DNA of 64,000 nt from Gaoshiqia sediminis (GTDB lineage: Bacteria > Bacteroidota > Bacteroidia > Bacteroidales > Prolixibacteraceae), in assembly GCF_025907915.1 (NCBI RefSeq), contig NZ_JAPAAF010000001.1, positions 124,001 through 188,000 on the forward strand, given 5' to 3'. The position numbers were made by a program, and so were the translations under genes. Every line of letters starts with the position of its first letter. Within the stretch, counting starts at the first letter, position 1. The notes under the pieces are model-generated. The model ran no database searches. It saw only the letters and a program-made list of their open reading frames with translations, and was not told where the DNA came from. Positions 52,763-61,943 of this stretch are shown here, piece after piece.

Positions 52763-54778
52763 CTATTTTTTCTGTTTAAGGATTTCCTGGAAGCGGAACA
52801 TTTCGTCGCGGAGGCGGGCGGCTTCAATAAAATCGAGTTCTTTGGCGGCTGCTTCCATTTCCTTTTTTGTCTTGGCGATGGCCTTTTCCAGTGCCGGAAC
52901 ACTCATGTACTGAACAACTGGGTCGGCGGCAAGGTCGGGGTGCTCGTCACCATTGGGATATTCGGCTGGTTTGTTGCTCCGGTACTCGTAGCCGATGATT
53001 TCGCGTGTAGGTTTGACAATGGCCTTTGGGGTGATGCCGTTTTCCTGGTTGAACTTTAACTGTCTTTCGCGGCGGTAGTTGGTGGAGTCGATGGTTTTTT
53101 GCATCGAATCGGTAATTTTGTCAGCATACATGATGACCATCCCGTTCAGGTTTCGGGCAGCACGTCCGGCGGTTTGGGTAAGGGAGCGTTCCGAGCGCAA
53201 AAAGCCTTCCTTATCGGCGTCAATGATAGCTACCAGCGATACTTCGGGCAAGTCCAAACCCTCACGTAACAGGTTGATCCCCACCAAAACATCAAAGATG
53301 CCTTTTCGCAAATCTTCCATGATTTCGATGCGCTCCATGGTGTCGATATCCGAGTGGATGTACCGGGTCTTGATGCCCATGTTGGCCAGGTATTTGCTCA
53401 ATTCCTCGGCCATCCGTTTGGTCAGCGTGGTTACCAAAACACGTTCGTTTTTTTGGATACGCAGGTGAACTTCATTCATTAGATCGTCGATCTGGTTTGT
53501 GGACGGGCGCACATCGATAATCGGATCGAGCAGTCCGGTTGGACGGATAATTTGTTCAACAATAACCCCTTCCGATCGTTCCAGTTCATAGTCGGCCGGT
53601 GTGGCGCTCACAAAAAGCGTTTGGTTGACGAGGTCTTCAAACTCTTCGAACCTGAGCGGACGGTTATCGATGGCTGCCGGCAAGCGGAAGCCATATTCCA
53701 CTAAGTTGATTTTTCGCGAATGGTCGCCGCCATACATGGCACGGATTTGCGGAATGGTGACGTGACTTTCATCGAGGATCGTTAGAAAATCATCGGGAAA
53801 ATAATCCAGCAAACAGAAGGGGCGTGTGCCGGCTTCGCGTCCGTCGAAATAGCGGGAATAGTTTTCAATTCCGGGGCAGTAGCCCAGTTCGCGCATCATC
53901 TCGAGGTCGTATTCCACGCGTTCTTCAATCCGTTTTGCTTCCTGTGGTTTCCCAATCTCACGGAAGAACTCAATCTGCTTGACCAGATCGTCCTGAATTT
54001 GCCGGATGGACGACAACATGCGATCTTTGGTGGTCACAAAAATATTTGCCGGATAGATAGTTGCCGTGTCCAGTTTCTCAATGGTTCCCCCGTCAACCGG
54101 ATCGAAGCTGTAAATTTCCTCGATTTCGTCGCCCCAGAATACGAGTCGCACGGCGGTGTCGGCATACGCCAGGAAAATATCCACCGTATCTCCTTTCACC
54201 CGGAAATTTCCACGCTGAAAATCTACTTCGTTTCGCGAATACAAGGCATCTACCAGGCGGTGGAGCAGCTGGTTGCGGTTGATCACCTGCCCGGTTTTCA
54301 CTTCTGTCACGTTTTCGTGGAAATCCTGCGGGTTTCCAATACCATACAAACACGAAACCGATGAAACGACCACCACATCGCGGCGTCCTGACAACAGGGA
54401 TGAGGTAGTGCTTAACCGCAGCTTCTCAATATCCTGGTTGATGGAGAGGTCTTTTTCAATGTACGTGTCCGTGGTGGGAATGTAGGCTTCGGGCTGATAA
54501 TAGTCGTAATAAGAAACAAAGTATTCTACCGCATTTTGGGGAAAAAACTGCTTCATTTCGCTGTACAACTGGGCGGCCAGCGTTTTGTTGTGGCTGAGGA
54601 TCAAGGTTGGCCGCTGCACCTTTTCAATAACATTGGCCATGGTGAAGGTTTTCCCCGAGCCGGTAACTCCGAGCAGGGTTTGGAACCGGACGCCTTGCTC
54701 AATGCCTTCCGCCAGCTGGCGAATGGCTTCGGGCTGATCGCCCATGGGCTTGTAAGGTGCAACAACTTTGAAATCCAT
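52763..54778 (-). CDS. uvrB: Excinuclease ABC subunit B
   Basis: Damage-verifying helicase of nucleotide excision repair, working with UvrA and UvrC. 671 residues, full length. Walker A LLGVTGSGKTFTMANVI (about 35-51), beta-hairpin region YYDYYQPEAYIPTTDTYIEKD, Walker B FLTILDESHVTIPQ, helicase motif VI LTQTAGRAARN and the C-terminal UVR motif binding UvrC (ELDFIEAARLRDEMFRFQE). It follows the 54788 nuclease gene by 9 bases, same strand. Confidence 0.98.
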   Translation of the reverse strand: MDFKVVAPYKPMGDQPEAIRQLAEGIEQGVRFQTLLGVTGSGKTFTMANVIEKVQRPTLILSHNKTLAAQLYSEMKQFFPQNAVEYFVSYYDYYQPEAYIPTTDTYIEKDLSINQDIEKLRLSTTSSLLSGRRDVVVVSSVSCLYGIGNPQDFHENVTEVKTGQVINRNQLLHRLVDALYSRNEVDFQRGNFRVKGDTVDIFLAYADTAVRLVFWGDEIEEIYSFDPVDGGTIEKLDTATIYPANIFVTTKDRMLSSIRQIQDDLVKQIEFFREIGKPQEAKRIEERVEYDLEMMRELGYCPGIENYSRYFDGREAGTRPFCLLDYFPDDFLTILDESHVTIPQIRAMYGGDHSRKINLVEYGFRLPAAIDNRPLRFEEFEDLVNQTLFVSATPADYELERSEGVIVEQIIRPTGLLDPIIDVRPSTNQIDDLMNEVHLRIQKNERVLVTTLTKRMAEELSKYLANMGIKTRYIHSDIDTMERIEIMEDLRKGIFDVLVGINLLREGLDLPEVSLVAIIDADKEGFLRSERSLTQTAGRAARNLNGMVIMYADKITDSMQKTIDSTNYRRERQLKFNQENGITPKAIVKPTREIIGYEYRSNKPAEYPNGDEHPDLAADPVVQYMSVPALEKAIAKTKKEMEAAAKELDFIEAARLRDEMFRFQEILKQKK

Positions 54779-54787
54779 TCGAAATTT

Positions 54788-55780
54788 TTATCTGCTTAAT
54801 TTCAGGTAAACCGGAAAATGATCGGAAACCCCGCCATAATAGTTGGGTCCGCCATAAGTGCGGTTTGGCGAAATATCGCCATTTTTATTTTTGTATTCCA
54901 TCCATTTTTCGTGGAAAATGAAACCCGGCGCCGTGGTAACAAAACCTTTACCGTTCAGCACTGAGTTTGAAACAATCAGATTGTCCAACATGTTCCAGTT
55001 ACCCCGGTAATTGTAGCTGCCCAGTTTTTTATCTTTCAGCGGAAACATCAGGTTTGTCAACCTGGAATCGCTGTTTGGGGCTTTGGCCCCCAAGGTCGAA
55101 AGCAGACTGGCATTGCCGGGCTCATCGTTCATGTCGCCCATGATGATGATTTTTGCATCGGCATCCCGGGCTAGCAATTCATCCACTTTATTTTTCAGTA
55201 CGTGTGCTGCTGCCATCCGGTTTGGTTCCGTTTTATCCAGACCGCCAATGCGCGAAGGCCAGTGGTTCACAAAGAAATGAATTTTATCACGTCCAAGCTG
55301 GCCGTACACATGCAGTATGTCGCGGGTTTTAAACCGGGGATTGACGGGGAGCGCTTCGTGCATAATCAATTTAAATTCCCTGGGACGATACAGCAGGGCC
55401 ACATCAATTCCCCGGTCATCAGGGCTGTCCTGATGTACAATCCGGTATTTCCCGTTGGACATAGCTTTTGTTTTTGCCAAATCTTTCAGTACCGTCAGGT
55501 TTTCAATTTCGCACAAACCAATCACTTCCGGCAATTCATCCGGATTGATATTAGTCAGTACCGATGCAATATCGTCCAGCTTTTTTTGATATCGTTCGGT
55601 GGTCCATTGTTTATCGCTTCCCGGCAGAAAATCGTTATCATTTTTGTGCGGATCATCCACTGTGTCGAACAAATTTTCAACATTATAAAAGACAATGGTG
55701 GCCTGTTTTCGTTTGGCTGACGACTGACAGGAAACAGCCGATATCCCTAAAAGCAGCAGCAGGGCAAATTTAATTTTCAT
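54788..55780 (-). CDS. Endonuclease/exonuclease/phosphatase family lipoprotein
   Basis: 330 residues with a lipoprotein signal (LGISAVSCQSS, Cys about 19) and an EEP domain: IVFYNVENLFDTVDDP, VIGLCEIENLTVLKDL, FFVNHWPSRIGG, IIMGDMNDEPGN and the C-terminal GVSDHFPVYL. Probably outer-membrane or periplasmic, cleaving phosphodiesters. It lies 9 bases before uvrB and 17 after the HAD gene, so the three may be one transcript. Confidence 0.92.
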   Translation of the reverse strand: MKIKFALLLLLGISAVSCQSSAKRKQATIVFYNVENLFDTVDDPHKNDNDFLPGSDKQWTTERYQKKLDDIASVLTNINPDELPEVIGLCEIENLTVLKDLAKTKAMSNGKYRIVHQDSPDDRGIDVALLYRPREFKLIMHEALPVNPRFKTRDILHVYGQLGRDKIHFFVNHWPSRIGGLDKTEPNRMAAAHVLKNKVDELLARDADAKIIIMGDMNDEPGNASLLSTLGAKAPNSDSRLTNLMFPLKDKKLGSYNYRGNWNMLDNLIVSNSVLNGKGFVTTAPGFIFHEKWMEYKNKNGDISPNRTYGGPNYYGGVSDHFPVYLKLSR

Positions 55781-55797
55781 ACAGGCAGGGAATCAGT

Positions 55798-56397
55798 TTA
55801 ATGTCCGATGGTTACATCGTAAAAGTCTTTCACGTCCACCACCATCATGCCAGCCTTTTTTGCCGCTTCGATGCCCAGGACACCATCTTCGAAAACCTGG
55901 CAAAATTGCGGCTCCACGCCCATTAGCTCGGCGCAGCGTAAAAAGGTTTCGGGGTGGGGTTTGTAATTTTTTACGTCTTCGTAGGCAACAATGATGTCGA
56001 TGTATTTGTCAATACCGATCAGCTCGAGCGACTTTTTTGCCAATCGTTTCAAGCCGCCTGTGCCCACGGCCATCGGTATTTTCCCGTGATATTTTTTTAT
56101 AATTTCAACTACCGGCCTAATCGGGACAGCTTGGTGCATGTTGTTTTCATATTCCATTTCTTTTTCGTCGCCCATTTGTTGCGGGTCGATGGAGGTGCCA
56201 AAGAGTTCATTCAGCTTTTCAACGGTAGGGTATAGCGGGATGCCGGCCAGCTGCCCGAACAGTTCAACCGTAAAATCAATTCCGTGTTTGGCGGCAGCAT
56301 TGCGCCAGGCGATGTAATGAATGGGCATGGTATCGGAAATGGTGCCGTCCAGATCGAAGATGAGGCCTTTTGCTTTCGGGTCAATGTCTAAAATCAT
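55798..56397 (-). CDS. HAD-family hydrolase (beta-phosphoglucomutase-like)
   Basis: A 199-residue HAD phosphatase/mutase: motif I LIFDLDGTISDTMPIHYIAW, the helical cap (about 20-85), motif II AVGTGGLKR, and motif III/IV KPHPETFLRCAELMG then VFEDGVLGIEAAKKAGM. The cap and MPIHYIAWR region resemble beta-phosphoglucomutase and YqaB-type sugar phosphatases. First gene of a likely operon with the EEP lipoprotein and uvrB. Confidence 0.92.
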   Translation of the reverse strand: MILDIDPKAKGLIFDLDGTISDTMPIHYIAWRNAAAKHGIDFTVELFGQLAGIPLYPTVEKLNELFGTSIDPQQMGDEKEMEYENNMHQAVPIRPVVEIIKKYHGKIPMAVGTGGLKRLAKKSLELIGIDKYIDIIVAYEDVKNYKPHPETFLRCAELMGVEPQFCQVFEDGVLGIEAAKKAGMMVVDVKDFYDVTIGH

Positions 56398-56501
56398 AGT
56401 TTGCTTTTGTTAAAGGAAGCTACAAAAATAACTATTTCAGCAGGAACGCGTTCATTTTTTACTTTACCAAAAAATTAACACATTTACCCAAAATCAAAAT
56501 T

Positions 56502-56885
56502 ATGGACCGTCAAACATTTTTAACATTAACCACCAGCTCGCAGTGGATCCTGTTCCTGGCCGTTTCGCTGGTTATTTATTCGTGGGTAGAACGCCGGAAG
56601 CGTGTTCAGCAAGCAGGGCAGCTGCTTTTCTTTTTGCTGGGCATATTTTCTTTCTGGGTCATTTCCAGCCATCAGATTGTTGTGCCCGAAGTGCTGGCTA
56701 ACCAGCCTGCACCAAAAGAAGCCAAAGCGCTCACCTATTTTTCGGGCTTATTACTGACGGCGTTTCTTGGTCTGGTAGGTTTTATCCTGGGCCTGATCAA
56801 AACGGGTTGGGCAAAAGTGCCAAACCTGATCCTGGTGCCGGTGGCATTATTCTTGTTTTTTATGGTTTACCAGTTGCAACGGTAA
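56502..56885 (+). CDS. Small membrane protein of unknown function
   Basis: 127 residues with four predicted helices (about 13-28, 38-57, 77-99, 105-124) and a short basic loop ERRKRVQQAG after the first. No domain recognised. Divergent from the HAD gene (104 bases) and converging on the aminotransferase gene behind a shared hairpin. Confidence 0.65.
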   Translation: MDRQTFLTLTTSSQWILFLAVSLVIYSWVERRKRVQQAGQLLFFLLGIFSFWVISSHQIVVPEVLANQPAPKEAKALTYFSGLLLTAFLGLVGFILGLIKTGWAKVPNLILVPVALFLFFMVYQLQR

Positions 56886-56888
56886 TAA

Positions 56889-56920
56889 AAAAGCTGCTTG
56901 TCAGGCGACAAACAGCTTTT
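56889..56920. terminator. Bidirectional terminator between converging genes
   Basis: AAAAGCTGcTTGTC pairs with GACAAaCAGCTTTT around a 4-base loop, one mismatch, with A/T runs on both sides. It lies 3 bases behind the membrane-protein gene and 23 before the aminotransferase stop. Confidence 0.85.
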
Positions 56921-56943
56921 CAGGATTAAAATATTGGTATGGC

Positions 56944-58272
56944 TTATTTTTTCGAATCTTTGCAGGCATTGTAAATGCCATCGAACAATTCTTTTACATC
57001 GGCAGCAGCAACAGCCGAGAAGGCTACGCGAATTACGTTGCTCAGGTTGATGATCCCGATGCTGTATTTTTCGATCAGGATTTTTCGAATTAGTTCTCCA
57101 TCCAGCCCATCGGCCAATTGTACGCACATAAAATAGCCCGAGTTGTAAGGCAGCGCCGTAAAATATTCGTTGTACTTTTCATCTTTCAACACTTCTTTTA
57201 CAGCATGGTAGCGTTCGTTCATGATGGTGAATTTGGCTTCTTTTTGTGCTTGATAGGCCGGATCTTCGAAAGCGGCCAGCAACAGCGACTGTGAAATGTT
57301 GGCTGCATTGGAAATGTTTCCACGCACAGCCCCGGCAGTTTTAGCTTCCAGTGCGGTATATAGTTCGGCATCGCCGCCTTTAATTCCGTAAGTCATAAAA
57401 CCAACGCGGAATCCCCACACGTAATCTTCTTTGGTAGGGCCATCAATTTTCACGGCCAGCACATTTTCGTGCAAGTCGCACAGTTGGCTAAAAATACTTT
57501 CGGTTTCCACGCCTTCTTCGTAAACCAATCCGAAATAAGCATCGTCGGAGAAAACAACAATTTTGTTGCCTTTTTCAGCCGACTCTTTAATAATTTGGGT
57601 GATAGCCTTGGCTTCCTCAATAGTTGGTGAATAGCCGGTTGGGTTGTTCGGGAAGTTGAGGATCAGAATTTTTTTGCCGATACCGTCCGCTTCGAGGCTG
57701 GCTTTAAAGGCATCCAAGTCAAGCTGATTGCCTTTGAAGAGTTTGTATTTCTGCAGTTCGGCCCCGTAGGCGTGGTTTAAAATCAGGTTGTAGTTGCCCC
57801 AAAACAAATCGGGAACGATTACTTTTTCGCCTTCATCCACAAATAAGTAGCCAGCCATGCTCACTCCGTGGGTTAGCGCGTTGGTGACCACCGGCAGGCT
57901 CAACACTTTGTTTCCGATGCTCGGGTTTTTCTCGTAAATCATGCTTTTCCAGCGGGCGCGGATGTCTGGTCGACCAAAGCTTGGCGCATACGGAAATACC
58001 AGTGACGGATCGAGCTTCACATTGCTTTCAATGCTTTCCAATCGCATCGGCGAACCGTTATCTTCAACAGCTGCCCCAATGGTTGCGTTGATTTTAGTGC
58101 CTTTTGCATCGGCTGTTTGTCCGAGGATGCCTTTTTTAGGAAAGAAAATGTTTTTACCTTTTTCAGAAAGTAATTCGAATATGACCGGATTTTTTTCGCG
58201 GATGATCTTGTTTAATTCTTCAGCTTGTGGATTCATTGTCAGAAATTTAACTTTTACAGAATCGTTATTCAT
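56944..58272 (-). CDS. PLP-dependent aminotransferase, class I/II
   Basis: A 442-residue fold-type I aminotransferase. Visible: substrate/PLP region GVSMAGYLFVDEGEKVIVPDLFWGN, ILILNFPNNPTGYSP, the VVFSDDAYFGLVYEEG Asp-Tyr pair, the PLP-Lys in AVKIDGPTKEDYVWGFRVGF, and an aromatic-rich C-terminus. The type is near aromatic/aspartate aminotransferases, but the amino donor is unclear. ATG 58272 fits a TATCTTGC box about 30-40 bases upstream; ATG 58236 (MNPQAEELNKIIRE) is also plausible and is how many homologs start. Confidence 0.9.
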   Translation of the reverse strand: MNNDSVKVKFLTMNPQAEELNKIIREKNPVIFELLSEKGKNIFFPKKGILGQTADAKGTKINATIGAAVEDNGSPMRLESIESNVKLDPSLVFPYAPSFGRPDIRARWKSMIYEKNPSIGNKVLSLPVVTNALTHGVSMAGYLFVDEGEKVIVPDLFWGNYNLILNHAYGAELQKYKLFKGNQLDLDAFKASLEADGIGKKILILNFPNNPTGYSPTIEEAKAITQIIKESAEKGNKIVVFSDDAYFGLVYEEGVETESIFSQLCDLHENVLAVKIDGPTKEDYVWGFRVGFMTYGIKGGDAELYTALEAKTAGAVRGNISNAANISQSLLLAAFEDPAYQAQKEAKFTIMNERYHAVKEVLKDEKYNEYFTALPYNSGYFMCVQLADGLDGELIRKILIEKYSIGIINLSNVIRVAFSAVAAADVKELFDGIYNACKDSKK

Positions 58273-58417
58273 TTTTCAGTTAGTAAAATCAGGCGCAAGA
58301 TATTAAAAAAACTTGATCTGATTGCTATGCTCTTTTAAATTGAAATTAAAACTCAATAAATATTTATAAATCGTAAATATCAAGGTCAAATATTGGTCTT
58401 AAAATGTCAATTCGTAA

Positions 58418-58801
58418 TTATTTGAACAAATCTTCGTCGCGGATAATCATCAGAATGGCGGAGTGGGGCAAAATGATGTATTTTTCTTTGTTGAATTCAA
58501 TTTCGAAACCGCTTTTGTGCAAATAAATAGCCAGGTCGCCTGCCTGCGCCTGCAAAGGCACATATTTTACCTCTTCTTTTTTTTCTTTCCACGGTTCTGC
58601 CTCGTCGGTCATGGCCGGAATCGGATAGCCCGGGCCCACTTTTACAATGTAGCCGCTGTGTACTTTTTCGTTTTCCTGCACGGTAGGGGGCAGATAAAGT
58701 CCCGATTGGGTCTGGCCTGCCGGGCTTTTGGGCTTAATCAGTACCCGGTCGCCCACCATGATAAACTTCTGCAAATCCTTTTCTTCAATAATCAATGACA
58801 T
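58418..58801 (-). CDS. GroES-like co-chaperone, stand-alone
   Basis: 127 residues with the Cpn10 fold: FIMVGDRVLIKPKSP, SGLYLPPTVQENEKVHSGYIVKVGPG, the mobile-loop region replaced by a longer charged segment (AMTDEAEPWKEKKEEV), and KYIILPHSAILMIIRDEDLF at the end. Real GroES is about 90-100 residues and sits beside groEL; here there is no groEL and the core has an insertion. It may be a divergent co-chaperone conserved in Bacteroidota. A TATCTTTG box lies just upstream (minus, 58822-58815). Confidence 0.85.
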   Translation of the reverse strand: MSLIIEEKDLQKFIMVGDRVLIKPKSPAGQTQSGLYLPPTVQENEKVHSGYIVKVGPGYPIPAMTDEAEPWKEKKEEVKYVPLQAQAGDLAIYLHKSGFEIEFNKEKYIILPHSAILMIIRDEDLFK

Positions 58802-59040
58802 GTTTTTTTATTTGCAAAGATAGTCGGAAGAAACAGAGCTTTGAAAAACCGGGCCGGACAAATCGTAAAAAAAGGATGGCTGGTGCTGTTTGATTCTTTT
58901 AAAAGAGTTCAACAGATTGATAATTCGAGCGTATTGATAATTTGTCCCCCCTGAAAAATCAATATAACGGGGGAATGGGCTTGGGGGATGATGTATTTTT
59001 GTGGTTGAACTTGAATGTTAAATTTAATCCATAGTACCCA

Positions 59041-60249
59041 ATGAAACCATTCAAAATTTTCATGTTTTTGATGCTGGTGGCTTCGCTTCCGGTAATGTTC
59101 TCTTGCAAACAAAGTGAGCCTAAAACTACCAGTCCGATTGAGTGGGCTGTAAAAATGGCCGATTCGGATATGCAGCGCAATCCCGATGCCTCCATGCTCG
59201 ATTTCAGTCCGGTACCCCGCTGGAGCTATACTCAGGGCTTGGTCACTTTGGCCAATCAGCGTTTGGCCGCCCAAACCGGTGATCAAAAATATTACGAGTA
59301 TGGCTTGGCTTATGCCGATAAAATGATCGATGATGACGGAAATATCGATACCTATAGCCTCGAAAAATATAATGTTGACCTGGTGAATTCGGGAAAAATC
59401 CTTTTCGAAATTTACGAGAAGACCGGCAACGAAAAATACAAAAAGGCCATGGAATTGTTGAACAGGCAATTGGAAACGCATCCGCGCACCAGCGAAGGAG
59501 GTTTCTGGCACAAACTGATTTATCCGCACCAACTGTGGTTGGATGGTGTTTATATGGCCGATCCGTTTCACGCCCAATTTGGTGTTGTTTTTGGTCATCC
59601 CGAAGCCTTGGACGATGCCGCCAATCAGGTGCTGGTGATTCAAAAACATACCCACGACAGCATTACCGGTCTGAACTTTCATGGATGGGACGAAAGCCAC
59701 GAACAGCGGTGGGCTGATCCTGAAACCGGGCGCTCGGCGCACATCTGGGGCCGTGCACTGGGTTGGTATTTTATGGCCATCGTTGATATTTTGGATTTCT
59801 TGCCGCAAGATCATCCTAAAAGAAATGATTTGATCGCGGTATTGAACACAGTGGCTGAGGCCGTTGTGAAGGTGCAGGAAGAAGAAACTGGTGTGTGGTA
59901 TCAGGTACTTGACATGGGCGGACGTGAAGGAAACTACCGCGAGTCAACGGCTTCGTGCATGTTTGTATATGCCTTGCTGAAAGGAGTTCGGATGGGCTAC
60001 CTGGATGCTTCCTACCTTGCGCCCGCCCAGAAAGGGTACGAGGGCATCTTGAATAATTTCATCCGCGAAGAGGAAGATGGCACCATTTCTCTGACACAAT
60101 GTTGTGCTGTGGCTGGCCTGGGAGGTAATCCATACCGCGATGGTTCTTATGAATATTATATTACCACACAAATCCGCGACAACGATCCCAAAGGTGTTGG
60201 GCCGTTTATTATGGCCAGCATCGAAATGCATAAAGCACAGAACAAGTAG
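59041..60249 (+). CDS. Unsaturated rhamnogalacturonyl hydrolase, GH105, lipoprotein
   Basis: Removes the unsaturated uronic acid left at the non-reducing end after pectin lyases cut. 402 residues with a lipoprotein signal (LPVMFSCKQSE, Cys about 22) and an (alpha/alpha)6 barrel; family marks are WSYTQGLVTLANQRL, the catalytic Asp in QLWLDGVYMADPF, and IWGRALGWYFMAIVDIL. It opens the pectin cluster; a TATTTTTG box lies at 58994-59001. A terminator follows it, so the next gene may have its own promoter. Confidence 0.9.
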   Translation: MKPFKIFMFLMLVASLPVMFSCKQSEPKTTSPIEWAVKMADSDMQRNPDASMLDFSPVPRWSYTQGLVTLANQRLAAQTGDQKYYEYGLAYADKMIDDDGNIDTYSLEKYNVDLVNSGKILFEIYEKTGNEKYKKAMELLNRQLETHPRTSEGGFWHKLIYPHQLWLDGVYMADPFHAQFGVVFGHPEALDDAANQVLVIQKHTHDSITGLNFHGWDESHEQRWADPETGRSAHIWGRALGWYFMAIVDILDFLPQDHPKRNDLIAVLNTVAEAVVKVQEEETGVWYQVLDMGGREGNYRESTASCMFVYALLKGVRMGYLDASYLAPAQKGYEGILNNFIREEEDGTISLTQCCAVAGLGGNPYRDGSYEYYITTQIRDNDPKGVGPFIMASIEMHKAQNK

Positions 60250-60274
60250 ATCAGTTCAAGATAGAATTATGGGG

Positions 60275-60309
60275 AAGGGCAAGCGCAGTTTTTGTGTTTG
60301 CCCTTTTAT
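60275..60309 (+). terminator. Terminator of the GH105 gene
   Basis: AAGGGCAA (60275-60282) and TTGCCCTT (60298-60305) close a 15-base loop, followed by TTATTTG. Confidence 0.75.
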
Positions 60310-60472
60310 TTGTTGAGGGAGGCTTTTTCAATATTTTTTGGTTTTGCCGAATTGCCGGTTCTTCCGTTCCTGCTGTTTTTCGGCAAAATGTCCCCCATCA
60401 TTCAGCAATATGAAGGCAGTTTAATTTCAGTCAGATCGTACTTTTACTTTCCGAAAACCAATTCTCAATCAA

Positions 60473-61867
60473 ATGAAACTAAATCAAATCGCGAAGGCCG
60501 TTTTAATTCTCGCAGGCCTTGCACTCTGCTTCAGCATAAATGCAGCAAATTATTCGTCACACAATTATAAACCGATCGCGTTTCCAGGTGCTGAGGGAGC
60601 AGGCAAATATGTTACCGGCGGGCGTGGAGGAAAAGTGGTGGAAGTGACCAACCTGAACGATTCGGGCGAAGGGAGCCTGAGGGCGGCTTTGCAGCAAAAT
60701 GGGACGCGGACGGTCGTTTTCCGGATTTCCGGTACCATCAATCTGAAATCAGAACTTGAAATTAATGAGGGTAACCTTACTATTGCCGGTCAAACTGCTC
60801 CCGGCGACGGCATTTGTGTGAAAGGTTTTCCAACGATAATCAGAGCCGACAATGTGATCATCCGGTTTCTTCGTTTCCGTTTGGGAGATATTAACCATGT
60901 GCAGGGCGATGCTGTAAGTTGTCGCAACCAGCGCGATATTCTGATCGATCATTGCAGCTTTAGCTGGGCGACCGATGAATGTGCCTCGTTATACGAGTTG
61001 CACCAGTCCTCCATACAATGGTGCCTGGTTGCCGAAAGCCTGAATAGTTCAGTCCATGAAAAGGGTGACCACGGTTACGGCGGTATCTGGGGTGGAGACA
61101 CGGTGAGCTTTCACCATAACCTGTTTGCGCACAACTCGAGCCGCAATCCGCGTTTCAACGGCGCCCGCTACAATGTGCCCTGGAACGACCTGGTTGATTT
61201 TCGTAACAATGTCATTTATAACTGGGGGATTAACAGCACGTATGCCGGTGAACGTGGCAAGCATAATCTGGTGGCCAACTACTACAAGCCGGGGCCTGCC
61301 ACATCCAACGGTGTCCGGCAGAGAATATTCAATGCCTTTCGTTCGGCAGATAGATATCCGTTTGGGCAGTTTTATATTTCCGAAAACTACATGGAAGGAA
61401 GTGAAACGGTTAGTCGGGATAACTGGGCTGGAGGTGTGGACCTGGACGAAGGCGCCGTGCTGGAACAGGTGAAGTCCGATAGCCCGTTCTTTTGTGTGCC
61501 CATCCCGAAACAAACAGCACATGAGGCCTATCAGGCCGTATTGAAGTCGGTTGGCGCAAGCGTAAAACGCGATGCCGTTGATGCCCGGATTATCGCCGAC
61601 GTCAAAAACGGTACAGGTACCTGCATGGGCAAGATCAGTGAAAAACCGGGCATTATTGACACGCAGGAAGATGTTGGCGGCTGGCCCGAACTGAAATCGT
61701 TGCCCGCACCTCAGGACTCCGACCACGACGGCATGCCCGATGCCTGGGAGAACAAACACGGAATGGATCCAAAGAACGCTGCCGACGGCAATCAATACCA
61801 GTTGAATGAAGCTTACACCAACCTGGAAGTCTATCTGAATGAGTTGGTCAGCTATTTGATTGAATAG
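60473..61867 (+). CDS. Secreted pectate lyase, PL1-like
   Basis: 464 residues: signal peptide (about 1-24, ending SINAAN), a right-handed parallel beta-helix (about 35-400: GAGKYVTGGRGGKVVEVTNL, GSLRAALQQNGTRTVVF, DILIDHCSFSWATDE, NPRFNGARYNVPWNDLVDFRN split at 20), and a C-terminal calcium-binding-like DSDHDGMPDAWENKHGMDP repeat of the thrombospondin-3 type (about 420-440). It cuts homogalacturonan by beta-elimination. It leads into the two downstream esterase genes; the ATG at 60473 is the only good start. Confidence 0.9.
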   Translation: MKLNQIAKAVLILAGLALCFSINAANYSSHNYKPIAFPGAEGAGKYVTGGRGGKVVEVTNLNDSGEGSLRAALQQNGTRTVVFRISGTINLKSELEINEGNLTIAGQTAPGDGICVKGFPTIIRADNVIIRFLRFRLGDINHVQGDAVSCRNQRDILIDHCSFSWATDECASLYELHQSSIQWCLVAESLNSSVHEKGDHGYGGIWGGDTVSFHHNLFAHNSSRNPRFNGARYNVPWNDLVDFRNNVIYNWGINSTYAGERGKHNLVANYYKPGPATSNGVRQRIFNAFRSADRYPFGQFYISENYMEGSETVSRDNWAGGVDLDEGAVLEQVKSDSPFFCVPIPKQTAHEAYQAVLKSVGASVKRDAVDARIIADVKNGTGTCMGKISEKPGIIDTQEDVGGWPELKSLPAPQDSDHDGMPDAWENKHGMDPKNAADGNQYQLNEAYTNLEVYLNELVSYLIE

Positions 61868-61909
61868 TGGTAATTCGTCATTATGTCATTTATTGTCAAT
61901 GGACAACCC

Positions 61910-61936
61910 GAAACTCAAAACTTGAAACTCAAAACT
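61910..61936 (+). repeat. Tandem GAAACTCAAAACT repeat before the pectinesterase gene
   Basis: Two perfect copies of a 13-mer (61910-61922 and 61924-61936), one base apart, just before the CE8 ATG. It could be a regulator site or simple repeat drift; similar short near-repeats occur in the hisF-hisA gap. Confidence 0.6.
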
Positions 61937-61943
61937 CCTTTTT

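Noticed and set aside
58909-59814. 301-codon minus-strand frame opposite the GH105 gene
   Set aside because: It overlaps an intact enzyme with visible motifs and shows no signal, domain or promoter.
61049-61795. 248-codon minus-strand frame opposite the PL1 gene
   Set aside because: Antisense shadow of a gene with recognisable beta-helix motifs.
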